Source: Sinomonas mesophila (GTDB lineage: Bacteria; Actinomycetota; Actinomycetes; Actinomycetales; Micrococcaceae). Taken from it: DNA of 64,000 bases. Location: the NCBI RefSeq assembly GCF_001999765.1, contig NZ_KV908324.1:185322-249321 (forward strand), given 5' to 3'. How positions within the stretch are numbered: position 1 is the stretch's first letter; each line of letters begins with the position of its first letter. This document shows, in pieces, positions 54,938 to 63,585 of the stretch. The translations under genes were made by a program, and so were the position numbers. Under the pieces are notes generated by a model. That model ran no database searches. It was not told where the DNA came from and was given only the letters and a program-made list of their open reading frames with translations.

Positions 54938-56907
54938 AGCTCCTGCAGCCTCCTGGCTTCTTCCGACGACTTCAGCTGCCACGGCACGCTCGCGACCATG
55001 ACCCCGGGCTCGAAGTGGAGCCGGGTCTTGATCCGCAGGGCCGTCTGGTTGTGCACGAGCTGCTCCCACCACTTGCCCACGACGTACTCGGGGATGTACA
55101 CGACGATGAGGTCCCGCGGGGAATCGCGCCGCATGCCGCGGATGTAGTCCATGAGCGGGGTGATCGTCTCGCGGAAGGGGCTCGCCAGGACCGTGAGCGG
55201 GACGGGGATCTCGAGCTTCTCCCAGTCCGCGAGCGTCTGCGCCGTCTCCTCGGAGCTGATGTCCACGGTCACGGCGTCGAGGGTCGAGGGCCGCGAGGCG
55301 CGGGCGTAGGCGAGGGCCCGCAGGACGGGCTTGCGCACGTGCGAGACGAGCAGGACGGCGTGGACGCGGCTCGGCAGGGCCCGCGCGGAAACGTCGTCGC
55401 CCACCGCGAGCTCCCGCGCGACGTTCTCGTAGTGCGCGTGGATGCTCCACATGATGAGGTACAGGACGACCATGGACAGGAGCGCGATCCACGCCCCGTG
55501 CTCGAACTTCGTCACGAGCACGATCACGAGGACGAGGCCCGTGAGGACGAACGCGATCGCATTGACGGCGCGGGACCGCATGATCCGCACGCGCCCTGGC
55601 CGGTCCCGCTGCCGCCGCAGCTCGCGGCCCCAGTGCCGCACCATGCCGAGCTGGCTCGCGGTGAACGAGACGAACACCCCCACGATGTAGAGCTGGATGA
55701 GCCTCGTCACGTCCGCGTTGAAGGCGAGGATGAGCAGCGCCGCCCCGGCCGCGAGGGCGAGGACGCCGTTGCTGAACGCGAGCCGGTCCCCGCGCGTGCG
55801 CAGCTGCCGCGGGAGGTAGCCCTCCTGGGCCAGGATCGAGGCCAGCACGGGGAACCCGGTGAAGGCCGTGTTCGAGGCGAAGACGAGGATCGCACACGTC
55901 GCGGCGACCACGATGTAGAACAGGGCGTGCCCAGACCCGAACACGGCCTCGGCGATCTGCCCGATCGCGGGCATCTGGAGGTACCCCGCGGGGAGGGGCT
56001 GTCCGTCGAGGAGGAACTCCCGGGCGGGATCCTGGACGATGTGCACTTGGGCGGCGTTGGCGAGGAAGATCACACCGCCGAGCATCACCGCGGCGACCGC
56101 CCCTACGAGCAGGAGCGTAATGGCCGCGTTGGCGCTCTTCGGCGGCCGGAAGCTCGGGACGTTGTTGCTGATCGCTTCGACGCCGGTGACCGCCACGGCG
56201 CCGGAGGAGAACGCGCGCAGCAGCAGGAGCGCCCCCGCAACGCCCACGAGGCCCTGCTCGAACTCCGGCACGGGCACGATGTCGAACGCCGCGCTCTCCG
56301 CGGGGCGCAGCGTCCCGGTGAGCCACTGCACGAGGCCCACCGCGGTCATGCCGAGGATGGCCGCGACGAAGATGTAGGCGGGCAGGGCGAAGAGCGCGCC
56401 GATGCCCGTGATGCCGCGCAGGTTGGCGAGCGCGAGGAGGGCGACGCCGACGACGGCGATGAGCGCCTGCCGGCCGTGCAGCGTGGGGACGGCCGCCGTG
56501 AGGTAGGTCGCCGCCGAGGAGATCGACACGGCGACGGTGAGCACGTAGTCGACGAGGAGGGCGCTCGCGACCGTGAGGCCCGCCGTGCGGCCGAGGTTGA
56601 CCGTCGTCGTCTCGTAGTCCCCGCCGCCCGAGGGGTACGCGCGGACGTTCTCGCGGTAGGCGGCGACGACGACGAGGAGGACCACGATGACCGCAAGGCC
56701 GACCCACGGCGACAGCGCGACGGCGGCGACGCCCGCGAGGGCGAGCGTGAGGAGGATCTCGTCCGAGGCGTACGCGACCGAGGAGAGCGCGTCGGAGGCG
56801 AAGACGGGGAGCGCGACGCGCTTGGGCAGGAGTGTCTGCCCCAGGCGGTCGTTGCGCAGTGCCCTCCCGACGAAGACACGCTTGACCGAGTTCAGAAGCG
56901 TCAGCAC
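54934..56907 (-). CDS. APC-superfamily permease, KimA-like potassium transporter
   Basis: 657 residues: about twelve membrane helices (FASDALSSVAYASDEIL opens the conserved APC core; AYPSGGGDYETTTVNLG is typical of KimA-like proteins), then a cytoplasmic C-terminal USP-like domain (VHAVLLVSHVRKPVLRAL to LIVVYIPEYVVGKWWEQLVHNQ). This layout matches KimA, a high-affinity K+ importer in Bacillus. Divergent 56 nt from two TrkA-type genes, which supports a K+ role. GTG start at 56907. Substrate is inferred from architecture and context. Confidence 0.85.
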   Translation of the reverse strand: MLTLLNSVKRVFVGRALRNDRLGQTLLPKRVALPVFASDALSSVAYASDEILLTLALAGVAAVALSPWVGLAVIVVLLVVVAAYRENVRAYPSGGGDYETTTVNLGRTAGLTVASALLVDYVLTVAVSISSAATYLTAAVPTLHGRQALIAVVGVALLALANLRGITGIGALFALPAYIFVAAILGMTAVGLVQWLTGTLRPAESAAFDIVPVPEFEQGLVGVAGALLLLRAFSSGAVAVTGVEAISNNVPSFRPPKSANAAITLLLVGAVAAVMLGGVIFLANAAQVHIVQDPAREFLLDGQPLPAGYLQMPAIGQIAEAVFGSGHALFYIVVAATCAILVFASNTAFTGFPVLASILAQEGYLPRQLRTRGDRLAFSNGVLALAAGAALLILAFNADVTRLIQLYIVGVFVSFTASQLGMVRHWGRELRRQRDRPGRVRIMRSRAVNAIAFVLTGLVLVIVLVTKFEHGAWIALLSMVVLYLIMWSIHAHYENVARELAVGDDVSARALPSRVHAVLLVSHVRKPVLRALAYARASRPSTLDAVTVDISSEETAQTLADWEKLEIPVPLTVLASPFRETITPLMDYIRGMRRDSPRDLIVVYIPEYVVGKWWEQLVHNQTALRIKTRLHFEPGVMVASVPWQLKSSEEARRLQEL

Positions 56908-56963
56908 CCTGACACGTTATGCGCAAAGGAGCACCCGTGTCATGGCGCGGTAGATTTGGGGAC

Positions 56964-57638
56964 ATGGCGCACTACGTGATCATGGGCTGCGGCCGTGTCG
57001 GGGTGACGCTGGCCCACACCCTCGAGGACTCCGGCCACTCGGTGGCGGTCATCGACCAGGACGACCGGGCATTCCGCCGGCTCCGCCGCAGCTTCGCGGG
57101 CCGCAAGGTCACGGGCATCGGCTTCGACCGCGACACCATGAAGCAGGCCGGCATCGAGGAGGCCTACGCGTTCGCCGCGGTCTCGAGCGGGGACAACTCC
57201 AACATCCTCGCCACGCGCGTGGCGCGCGAGACCTTCCACGTCCCGCACGTCGTCGCCCGCATCTACGATCCCGGCCGCGCGGAGATCTACCAGCGTCTTG
57301 GCATCCCGACGGTCGCCGCCGTGCGGTGGAGCGCCGACCAGGTGCTGCGCCGCATCCTCCCCGAGTCAGGGGTGGCCGGCGACTTCCGCGAGCCGTCCGG
57401 CCGGCTCGTGCTCACCGAGGTCGACGTCGACCCGGCATGGTTCGGGCACTCGCTCTCGGCGATCGAGAAGGCCGCCGGCGTCCGGGTCGCGTACCTCACG
57501 CGCTTCGGCGAGGGGCTCCTCCCCACGGCCTCGATGAGCTACCAGGAGGGCGACACGGTACACGTCATGATGGACATCGCCGACGCCGCCGAGGTCGCCC
57601 GCGCCCTGTCCGCTCCGCCCGCGAAGGAGTCCGAGTGA
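56964..57638 (+). CDS. TrkA family K+ regulatory protein (RCK_N/RCK_C), first of pair
   Basis: 224 residues with an N-terminal NAD-binding Rossmann domain (HYVIMGCGRVGVTLAHTLEDSG, then VIDQDD) and a C-terminal RCK_C domain (RLVLTEVDVDPAWFGHSL). Similar to actinobacterial CeoC-like proteins. ATG at 56964 with TTGGGGA just upstream. It overlaps the second trkA gene by 4 nt and is divergent from the KimA-like permease; the pair likely gates K+ uptake in response to nucleotide. Confidence 0.9.
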   Translation: MAHYVIMGCGRVGVTLAHTLEDSGHSVAVIDQDDRAFRRLRRSFAGRKVTGIGFDRDTMKQAGIEEAYAFAAVSSGDNSNILATRVARETFHVPHVVARIYDPGRAEIYQRLGIPTVAAVRWSADQVLRRILPESGVAGDFREPSGRLVLTEVDVDPAWFGHSLSAIEKAAGVRVAYLTRFGEGLLPTASMSYQEGDTVHVMMDIADAAEVARALSAPPAKESE

Positions 57639-58360
57639 AGGTCATCATCGCCGGGGCCGGGAGCGTCGGCAGCTCGATCGCCCGCGAGCTCCTGGCGCAC
57701 GGCCACGACGTCCTGCTCATTGACCCGAAGCCCGAGGTGATTGGGCGCAGCGGCCTGCGCGGCGCCAAGTGGCTCATCGGCGACGCGTGCGAGCTGAGCA
57801 CGCTCAAGGAGGCCCAGATCGCCGAGGCCGACGTCGTGGTCTCCGCGAGCGGCGACGACAAGGTCAACCTCGTCGTCTCGCTCCTGGCCAAGACCGAGTT
57901 CGGCGTCGGCCGCACCGTCGGCCGCGTCAACAACCCCAAGAACGACTGGATGTTCGACGACTCCTGGGGCGTCGACGTCGCCGTCAACACGCCGCGGCTC
58001 ATGACGGCGCTCGTCGAGGAGGCCGTCGAGATCGGCGACGTCGTGCGCCTCCTGACGCTGCGGACGGGGGTCGCCTCGCTCGTCGAGTTCACCGTTCCCG
58101 CCGACGCCTCGATCGTCGGGCGGACGGTGGGTGAGGTCGACTGGCCAGCCGACTGCACGCTCGTGGCGATCCTGCGCGACCAGGTGCCGATCTCGCCGAG
58201 CCGGGACGACGTCGTCGACCACCGCGACGAGCTCTTCTTCATCACGACGCTCGAGGCCGAGGACGCCCTGCGGCGCCTCCTCGCGCCGAGGACCACGGCG
58301 GCCCCGGCCGAGGAGCGCGTGCCCGAGCCCGAGGACGAGGACGACGCCTTCGACGGCTGA
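57635..58360 (+). CDS. TrkA family K+ regulatory protein, second of pair
   Basis: 241 residues starting MKVIIAGAGSVGSSIARELLAHGHDVLLID, a complete Rossmann motif, then VVVSASGDDKVNLVVSLLAKTEFG, VGRVNNPKN and RCK_C (LVEFTVPADASIVGRTVGEVDWP). CeoB-like. GTG start overlaps the previous stop (GTGA). The C-terminal 20 residues are acidic. Convergent with the DUF3159 gene (17-nt gap). Confidence 0.92.
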   Translation: MKVIIAGAGSVGSSIARELLAHGHDVLLIDPKPEVIGRSGLRGAKWLIGDACELSTLKEAQIAEADVVVSASGDDKVNLVVSLLAKTEFGVGRTVGRVNNPKNDWMFDDSWGVDVAVNTPRLMTALVEEAVEIGDVVRLLTLRTGVASLVEFTVPADASIVGRTVGEVDWPADCTLVAILRDQVPISPSRDDVVDHRDELFFITTLEAEDALRRLLAPRTTAAPAEERVPEPEDEDDAFDG

Positions 58361-58377
58361 GTCCCACGTCCCTGGCG

Positions 58378-59145
58378 TCAGGTCCGGGACGCCCCGGGCA
58401 GGGGCCGCGAGACGAGCCAAGCGAGCCAGATCCCAACGGCGTACAGCGGGACGCCCATGATGAGCCGCGTCGCGCCCAGCGCCACGAGGCCGGCGTCGCC
58501 GAGGAGGTAGAGCGGGACCTGCACGACGAGCCGCAGCCCGAGGACGGCGACCATGATCCACGTGCCGAGCCGGTACTGGCGCATGCGCTGGGCGTCCTGG
58601 CGCCAGTGGACGCCCTCGTTGCGGAGGAAGCCGAACACGACCCCCATGAGCGGCCAGCGCACCGCGATCGACACGGTGAGCGCGAGGATGTAGGCGGCGT
58701 TGGTCAGGAAGCCCGTCACGTAGAAGTTCTCCGCCCGGCCCGTGAACAGCGCGAGCGCGGCGGAGACGGCGATGCCCACGATGCCGGCGAAGGCCTGGGT
58801 CGGCGGCGTCCGGCCGGCGAGCCGCACGGCGACGAACACGGCCGCGACGGCGAGGGCGAGGACCGCGGAGAGCACGAGGTCCCGCGCGATGGTGAAGGCC
58901 ACGAGGAACACGAACCCGGGCAGGATGCTCTCGAGCACGCCGCGCAGCCCGCCCGCGCTGCGCAGGACGTCGATGCGTCCGTCGTGGTGGCGGTGGAGGC
59001 CGGCCTTCGCCGCGTACGCCGCCGCGAGGTCCTCGGGGCTGGGCCTGCCCGAGATGGGGACGCCGCCGCGGGCAGAAGGCTCGTGCCCTTCGGGGCCGTG
59101 GGGTGGTTTCGGCGGGATGGACGCTCCGTCGTCGCGGGAAATCAC
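58378..59145 (-). CDS. DUF3159 family membrane protein
   Basis: 255 residues. A ~60-residue polar start is followed by about six hydrophobic helices: LPGFVFLVAFTIARDLVLSA, AVAAVFVAVRLAG, IVGIAVSAALALFTG, GFLTNAAYILALTVSIAVRWPL, GTWIMVAVLGLRLVVQVPLYLL and IMGVPLYAVGIWLAWLV. The GRAENFYVTGFLTN block is characteristic. GTG start 1 nt after the OB-fold stop. Function unknown; the DUF3710-OB-DUF3159 order is conserved in actinobacteria. Confidence 0.88.
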   Translation of the reverse strand: MISRDDGASIPPKPPHGPEGHEPSARGGVPISGRPSPEDLAAAYAAKAGLHRHHDGRIDVLRSAGGLRGVLESILPGFVFLVAFTIARDLVLSAVLALAVAAVFVAVRLAGRTPPTQAFAGIVGIAVSAALALFTGRAENFYVTGFLTNAAYILALTVSIAVRWPLMGVVFGFLRNEGVHWRQDAQRMRQYRLGTWIMVAVLGLRLVVQVPLYLLGDAGLVALGATRLIMGVPLYAVGIWLAWLVSRPLPGASRT

Positions 59146-59146
59146 G

Positions 59147-59464
59147 TCAGTCCTCCTGGGCCAGGATCTCGTAGCGGGGGTTGTAGATGGTGGGCACCCC
59201 GTTGTAATGGGCGAGCATGCCCGCGAACCGCAGCCGCGTCCCGGCGCCGAGCCCGCTCACGCGGCGGCGGCCGAGCCAGATGAGCGACAGGGCGGGGCCG
59301 AGCCCGGGGCGGTCCGTGTCCTCCGCGACGACGGCGCTCACGCGCGGCGGCTCGGTGACGGGGACATACGTGATCGAGCGGACGATCCCATGGCCCGAGA
59401 CGGGGCCCCGCTGCGGGAGGGACCGGAAGTCCTCGAGCACGGTGACGCGGCCGCCATCAGCCAC
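59147..59464 (-). CDS. OB-fold nucleic-acid-binding domain protein
   Basis: 105 residues, a single small beta barrel: GHGIVRSITYVPVTEPPRVSAVVAED, ALSLIWLGRRRVSGLGAGTRLRFAGM and YNPRYEIL, like the RecG-wedge or tRNA-anticodon OB fold. GTG at 59464 overlaps the DUF3710 stop by 8 nt; the DUF3159 gene follows 1 nt later. Ligand unknown. Confidence 0.85.
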   Translation of the reverse strand: MADGGRVTVLEDFRSLPQRGPVSGHGIVRSITYVPVTEPPRVSAVVAEDTDRPGLGPALSLIWLGRRRVSGLGAGTRLRFAGMLAHYNGVPTIYNPRYEILAQED

Positions 59465-60188
59465 GATGGGTGATCTCCGGGCCGCGCTGCGGCGGCTCCG
59501 GCGCGCGCGGCCCGGCGCCCGGGGCGCCGTTCGCCTCGTGCTGCGCGGCTTCAGCGGGGATCCGCAGGGGCAGGAGCTCCCGCGGCGGGAGCGGCGACTC
59601 GCCCCGGTCGACGACGATGTTCCGGAAGAGCTCCTCGAGCGCCGCCGAGGCGCCGTGGTCTTCAGCCGCCGGCCCGCCGATGACGCCGCGGAGGAACCAG
59701 CGCGGCCCGTCGACGCCCATGAAGCGCGCGGCCCGGTAGGTGCGCCGCTCCCCCGAGGACTCCACGGGCAGGCGGGCGAGCAGCTCGGTCCCGAAGGCGC
59801 CCTCGGCCTCCTCGACGGTGCCGCCCTGGCTCGCGACCGACTGGGCGATCTGCGCGCGGATCTCGCCCCACAGCCCCTCGGAGCGGGGGGCGGCGAAGGC
59901 CTGGAGCTGGAGGCTCGAACCGCTGAGGTCCATCGTGACGGCGACGACCCGCTGCGTCGCCTCCTCGAGCTCGAGCCGGAGCTGGAGGCCCTCGGTGGGA
60001 CGCACGAGGATCGAGCCGAGGTCCACGTAGCCCGTGTCGGTGCTCGCCTCGCTCGCGTCGAAGGGCCCCCTCTGGGCGCGGCCATAGCCGCTCTTGTCCG
60101 GCTCGGTCCGCCGGGCATTCGGCTGGCCGAGCACCGAGGGATCCTCGGCAGTGAGCTTGGCATTCTTGCCGCGTCCGAACAGCACCAC
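59457..60188 (-). CDS. DUF3710 family protein
   Basis: 243 residues matching the actinobacterial family: RGPFDASEASTDTGYVDLGSILV, LQLRLELEEATQRVVAVTMDLSGSSLQLQAFAAPRSEGLW, YRAARFMGVDGPRWFLRGVIGG. Two adjacent GTG codons (60188 and 60185) could start it; AAGGAG spacing slightly favours the second. Soluble, with a Pro/Ala-rich tail. dut lies 71 nt upstream. No known activity. Confidence 0.88.
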   Translation of the reverse strand: MVLFGRGKNAKLTAEDPSVLGQPNARRTEPDKSGYGRAQRGPFDASEASTDTGYVDLGSILVRPTEGLQLRLELEEATQRVVAVTMDLSGSSLQLQAFAAPRSEGLWGEIRAQIAQSVASQGGTVEEAEGAFGTELLARLPVESSGERRTYRAARFMGVDGPRWFLRGVIGGPAAEDHGASAALEELFRNIVVDRGESPLPPRELLPLRIPAEAAQHEANGAPGAGPRAPEPPQRGPEITHRG

Positions 60189-60259
60189 ACAACTCCTTAG
60201 TCTTGCCGGCCCGCCTCGGGCCCGCCCGCGGCGGCCATGACGGGCCGACGCATCATGCG

Positions 60260-60787
60260 CTACTGGGCTGAATATCCGCCGGTCGAGCCGAAGCCCGACG
60301 CGCCCCGCACCGTACCCGAGAGCTCGTCGACGGGGACGAACCGCGCGTGCTCGACGCGCTGGATGACCATCTGGGCGATTCTATCGCCGCGGCGCAGTGT
60401 CAGGGGGACCGCCGAGTCGGTGTTGAGGAGCGTCACCGCGATCTCGCCGCGGTAGCCCGCGTCGACGGTGCCGGGGGCGTTGACGACCGTCAGGCCGTGC
60501 TTGGTCGCGAGACCCGAGCGGGGGTGGATGAGCGCGGCGTAGCCGAAGGGCAGGGCGATGCTCACCCCGGTCGGCACGAGGGCCCGCTCGCCCGGGGCGA
60601 GCGTGACGTCGACGCGGGCGCGCAGGTCGGCTCCCGCGTCGCCCGGGTGGGCGTACGACGGCGGCTCGAGGCCGTCGTCGAGCATGCGGAGCTGGACGTC
60701 GAGGGTGGGCTCCCAGACGGGGAAGTCACCCTCGGGAATCTCCCGGTCGGCGGCGGGGGCGGTGGGGGCCTGCTGCTGCGCTGTCAC
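60260..60787 (-). CDS. dut: dUTP diphosphatase
   Basis: Hydrolyses dUTP to dUMP. 175 residues, homotrimeric type. Motifs in order: HPGDAGADLRA (1), PRSGLATKHG (2), NAPGTVDAGYRGEI (3 with catalytic Asp/Tyr), RRGDRIAQMVIQ (4) and RGASGFGSTGG (5, the mobile C-terminal arm). GTG start at 60787. Normal arrangement with the DUF3093 gene divergent upstream, 139 nt away. Confidence 0.95.
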   Translation of the reverse strand: MTAQQQAPTAPAADREIPEGDFPVWEPTLDVQLRMLDDGLEPPSYAHPGDAGADLRARVDVTLAPGERALVPTGVSIALPFGYAALIHPRSGLATKHGLTVVNAPGTVDAGYRGEIAVTLLNTDSAVPLTLRRGDRIAQMVIQRVEHARFVPVDELSGTVRGASGFGSTGGYSAQ

Positions 60788-60926
60788 CCATACACTCTAG
60801 CCCGGCGCCGCGGCATCCGCCGGTCGGGGCCGCGCATCCGCGGGTCGGCGCCGCGCTGGCGTCCACGGCCACGGGGGCGCTGTGCGCGCTTTTGTCCCCC
60901 GGAGCGCGGAATGGAAAGCTGGTGCC

Positions 60927-61436
60927 ATGCCTCACGACCCGACGCCGGCCCTCGGCGGATCCGCGCCCACCGGCCAGCCCGCCCTCTACTCCGAGCGACT
61001 GTGGCCGGCATGGTGGGTCTGGCTCGTCGCCCTCGGCATCTCGGGCGCGGGCATCCTCATCTTCGCGCCCATCAGCCTCGCCGCCGGCTACATCGCCGCC
61101 GCCGTGATCTTCGCCCTCCTCGCCGGCGGCCTCGTGGCGTCGACGCCGGTCGTCGCCGTCACGGCCGAGGGCTTCCGGGCGGGCCGAGCGTCGCTGCCGT
61201 TGGAGTTCGTGGGCGCCGTCGAGGCGTTCGACGGCGAGGACGCCACCGCCGAGCGCGGGCCGCGGCTCAACGCGCTCGCCTACCTGTGCATCCGCGGCTG
61301 GATCCCCGCCGTCGTGCGTGTCGAGCTGACCGACCCGGAGGACACGACGCCGTACTGGCTCGTCTCCACGCGGCGGCCCGCCCGGCTCGCCGCGACCCTG
61401 GCCGAGGCTGCGGGGGGACGCCCAGCACGGTCCTGA
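60927..61436 (+). CDS. DUF3093 family membrane protein
   Basis: 169 residues with two hydrophobic helices (WVWLVALGISGAGILIF and AAVIFALLAGGLVAS), then a soluble PH-like beta domain (VTAEGFRAGRASLPLEFVGAVEAF, LRRP-type end STRRPARLAATL). Matches actinobacterial DUF3093. ATG at 60927 with GGAAAG upstream. Adjacent to dut as usual. Function unknown. A 21-bp repeat spans its stop. Confidence 0.86.
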   Translation: MPHDPTPALGGSAPTGQPALYSERLWPAWWVWLVALGISGAGILIFAPISLAAGYIAAAVIFALLAGGLVASTPVVAVTAEGFRAGRASLPLEFVGAVEAFDGEDATAERGPRLNALAYLCIRGWIPAVVRVELTDPEDTTPYWLVSTRRPARLAATLAEAAGGRPARS

Positions 61437-61471
61437 TCACCGGGAACGCCGTCCTGATCACAGGGAAGACG
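61430..61471. repeat. 21-bp tandem repeat spanning the DUF3093 stop codon
   Basis: GTCCTGATCAC starts at 61430 and 61451, each followed by near-identical (C/A)GGGAA sequence; the first contains the TGA stop (61434-61436). A 19-nt repeat GGGAACCA (61533 and 61552) lies further along. Confidence 0.8.
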
Positions 61472-61562
61472 CGCGGCCCAGGGAGGCCGACGTGCTGCAC
61501 AGCCCCGGTCGGCGCCGAAGAGCCAGGGGCCCGGGAACCAATAGAGGCCCCGGGAACCAACA

Positions 61563-61594
61563 GAGGCCCCCGGCGCTGGTGCGCCGGGGGCCTC
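61563..61594. terminator. Bidirectional terminator between DUF3093 and DUF4193 genes
   Basis: GAGGCCCCCGGCGC pairs with GCGCCGGGGGCCTC, a perfect 14-bp stem with a TGGT loop, between convergent genes. Confidence 0.85.
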
Positions 61595-61628
61595 TCGGTC
61601 TGTCGGTCTGTCAGTGCGGCTGGGAATG

Positions 61629-61928
61629 TCAGCCCTCGCACTCCTTGCAGAACAGGAGCCCGTTCCTCTCCCTGGCGATCTGGGAGCGGTGACGGACCAG
61701 GAAGCACGACGCGCAGGTGAACTCATCGGCCTGCGCGGGCAGCACTCGGACAAGGAGCTCCTCGCCGGAGAGGTCGGCGCCCGGCAGCTCGTAGCTGTCC
61801 GCGGCCTCGGCCTCATCCTCGTCGACCGCCGCGGACTGCTTGTCGGTGCGGCGGGTCTTCAGCTCCTCGAGCGAATCCTCGCTGAGCTCTTCCTCGTTCT
61901 TGCGCGGCGCATCGTAGTCGGTCGCCAT
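61629..61928 (-). CDS. DUF4193 family zinc-ribbon-like protein
   Basis: 99 residues: acidic N-terminal half (MATDYDAPRKNEEELSEDSL...) and a C-terminal FTCASCFLVRHRSQ...LFCKECEG, i.e. two CxxC pairs likely binding zinc. This is the actinobacterial DUF4193 pattern. The upstream promoter lies in the 288-nt divergent gap to sepH. Function unknown. Confidence 0.9.
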   Translation of the reverse strand: MATDYDAPRKNEEELSEDSLEELKTRRTDKQSAAVDEDEAEAADSYELPGADLSGEELLVRVLPAQADEFTCASCFLVRHRSQIARERNGLLFCKECEG

Positions 61929-62216
61929 AGTTATTCGTTCACGCTCCGGTTGCTAGCCATGTCACGTGGCATCCCACGTAGTCCACTCCAACGCACTCGG
62001 CCCCCATTTTGTGCCCAGTGACGGGGAGATTGTTCCCGATGTGCGCCCAAAACGCCACTCGAGTCCCCGCCGGACACGAAAAAGGCTCCCGCCGCCCGCC
62101 CTCCTGGCCTTGCGGGGGCGCCCGAATTTTCGCGGCACACCGGGCGTGTGCAGCGGGAAACGGGGACGCGGATGGCACAGTGCTGTGCAGGATCAATGCA
62201 AGGCTGGAGGCTTTCT
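61929..62216. other. Divergent region between DUF4193 and sepH
   Basis: 288 nt, noticeably less GC-rich near 61950-62040 (e.g. GCACTCGGCCCCCATTTTG) than surrounding genes, as expected for promoters in both directions. No hairpin terminator or supported ORF seen. Confidence 0.4.
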
Positions 62217-63536
62217 ATGCGGGAGCAACCGCAGGACCATGTGCAGCAGCTCCGGCTCGTCGGGGTGCACGACGACGGCGCCCACCTGCTCGTGAGCGCT
62301 GCGTCGGGCGAGGTGTTCCGGCTGCCGCTGGACGAGGCGCTGCGGCGCGCCGTCTCGCGGCCGGCTCCGCAGCGTCCCCCGGCCGGGGGTGCGGACGGCC
62401 CGATGATGTCCCCCCGTCAGATCCAGGCGGAGATCCGGGCGGGGGCGACCGCCGAGGAGGTCGCGGAGTCCTCCGGCGTCCCGCTCGCCCGCGTGCAGCG
62501 GTACGAGGGCCCCGTGCTCGCCGAGCGCGAGCACATGGTGCGCCGCGCCCAGGCCGTCGAGGTCCCGGGCCGGCTGCCCTCGCACGACGTCCTGCGCGGG
62601 CCCGCGGCGTCCCAGCCCGTCTCGCTCGGCGAGATGGTCGAGTACCGGCTCTCCCTCCACCGAGTGCATGCTTCCTCCGTCGTCTGGGACTCGTGGCGCA
62701 GGCCGGACGGCCAGTGGACCGTCGTGGCCCGCTTCGAGCTCCCTGACGGCGCGCCATTGTCGATCGGGGAGGAACCCCCGGCGATGTGGACGTACCACCC
62801 CATGCACCGCACAGTCGCGAATGCGAACCGCTGGGCCCAGCAGCTCAGCGAGCTCGAGCCCCTCGACGGCCCCGCCCCGAGGCGCCGCCTCGCGGCCGTC
62901 TCGGACCGGCCGTTCGACGTCGAGGCCGAGGTCGTGCGCGAGAGCCCGGGCCGGGACGGCGCGCCACGGCAGGACGAGGACCGCGAGGGCGAGCTGCTCG
63001 ACATGCTGCGGGCCCGCCGCGGCCAGCGGCTCGGCGTCGACGAGGACGGAGACGATGCGCTCGCGCTCCTGCTGACCAACGGCATTCCCGCCGCCCATCC
63101 GCGCCCCTCGGAGGCTCACGCATCGGACTCCGGCCCGGGCGAGGACGGAGCGGTGCACGGCCCGGCGCTGCCGGCAACCCGTGACGCAGCGCACGACCTG
63201 CCCGCGCCGCGCGCCGGGGCGCGCGAGGCGGAGCACTCCCCCATGCCGCGGGGCGGGATCACCTCGCTGTTCTCGCGGCTCGAGCCGCGGGGCGACGGCA
63301 CCGAGGGCCATCTCGGGCTGTTCCCGGGGGTGAGCACAGCCACGCGCGAGATCTCGATCACTCCCGCACCCGCCGTGCCGGCCGAACCGCCGGCGGCGGC
63401 CGGGAGCACCGCTTCCGGGGACCAGGACGACGGCGGCGCGGCCCCGCCGCCCGAGCCGACGCGCCGCTCGAGCCGGCCCAAGCGGTCCTCGGTGCCGAGC
63501 TGGGACGAGATCGTCTTCGGCACGAAGGGCGACTGA
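62217..63536 (+). CDS. sepH: Septation protein SepH
   Basis: Actinobacterial cell-division protein that binds FtsZ and promotes filament assembly. The N-terminal DUF3071 region (LRLVGVHDDGAHLLVSAASGEVFRLPLDEALRRAV) contains the helix-turn-helix-like IQAEIRAGATAEEVAESSGVPLARVQRYEGPV (about residues 62-95). A long acidic, Pro/Ala-rich linker follows, and the short conserved C-terminal end has SSVPSWDEIVFG. 439 residues. ATG at 62217 with GGAGG 9 nt upstream. Monocistronic. Confidence 0.92.
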   Translation: MREQPQDHVQQLRLVGVHDDGAHLLVSAASGEVFRLPLDEALRRAVSRPAPQRPPAGGADGPMMSPRQIQAEIRAGATAEEVAESSGVPLARVQRYEGPVLAEREHMVRRAQAVEVPGRLPSHDVLRGPAASQPVSLGEMVEYRLSLHRVHASSVVWDSWRRPDGQWTVVARFELPDGAPLSIGEEPPAMWTYHPMHRTVANANRWAQQLSELEPLDGPAPRRRLAAVSDRPFDVEAEVVRESPGRDGAPRQDEDREGELLDMLRARRGQRLGVDEDGDDALALLLTNGIPAAHPRPSEAHASDSGPGEDGAVHGPALPATRDAAHDLPAPRAGAREAEHSPMPRGGITSLFSRLEPRGDGTEGHLGLFPGVSTATREISITPAPAVPAEPPAAAGSTASGDQDDGGAAPPPEPTRRSSRPKRSSVPSWDEIVFGTKGD

Positions 63537-63552
63537 CGCCGTCTGACGCCGT
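63533..63552. repeat. 10-bp tandem repeat spanning the sepH stop codon
   Basis: CTGACGCCGT occurs twice in tandem; the first copy contains the sepH TGA. Confidence 0.85.
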
Positions 63553-63585
63553 CAGCAGGCCCGCGCCAACGCCCTCCGGCTGGCC

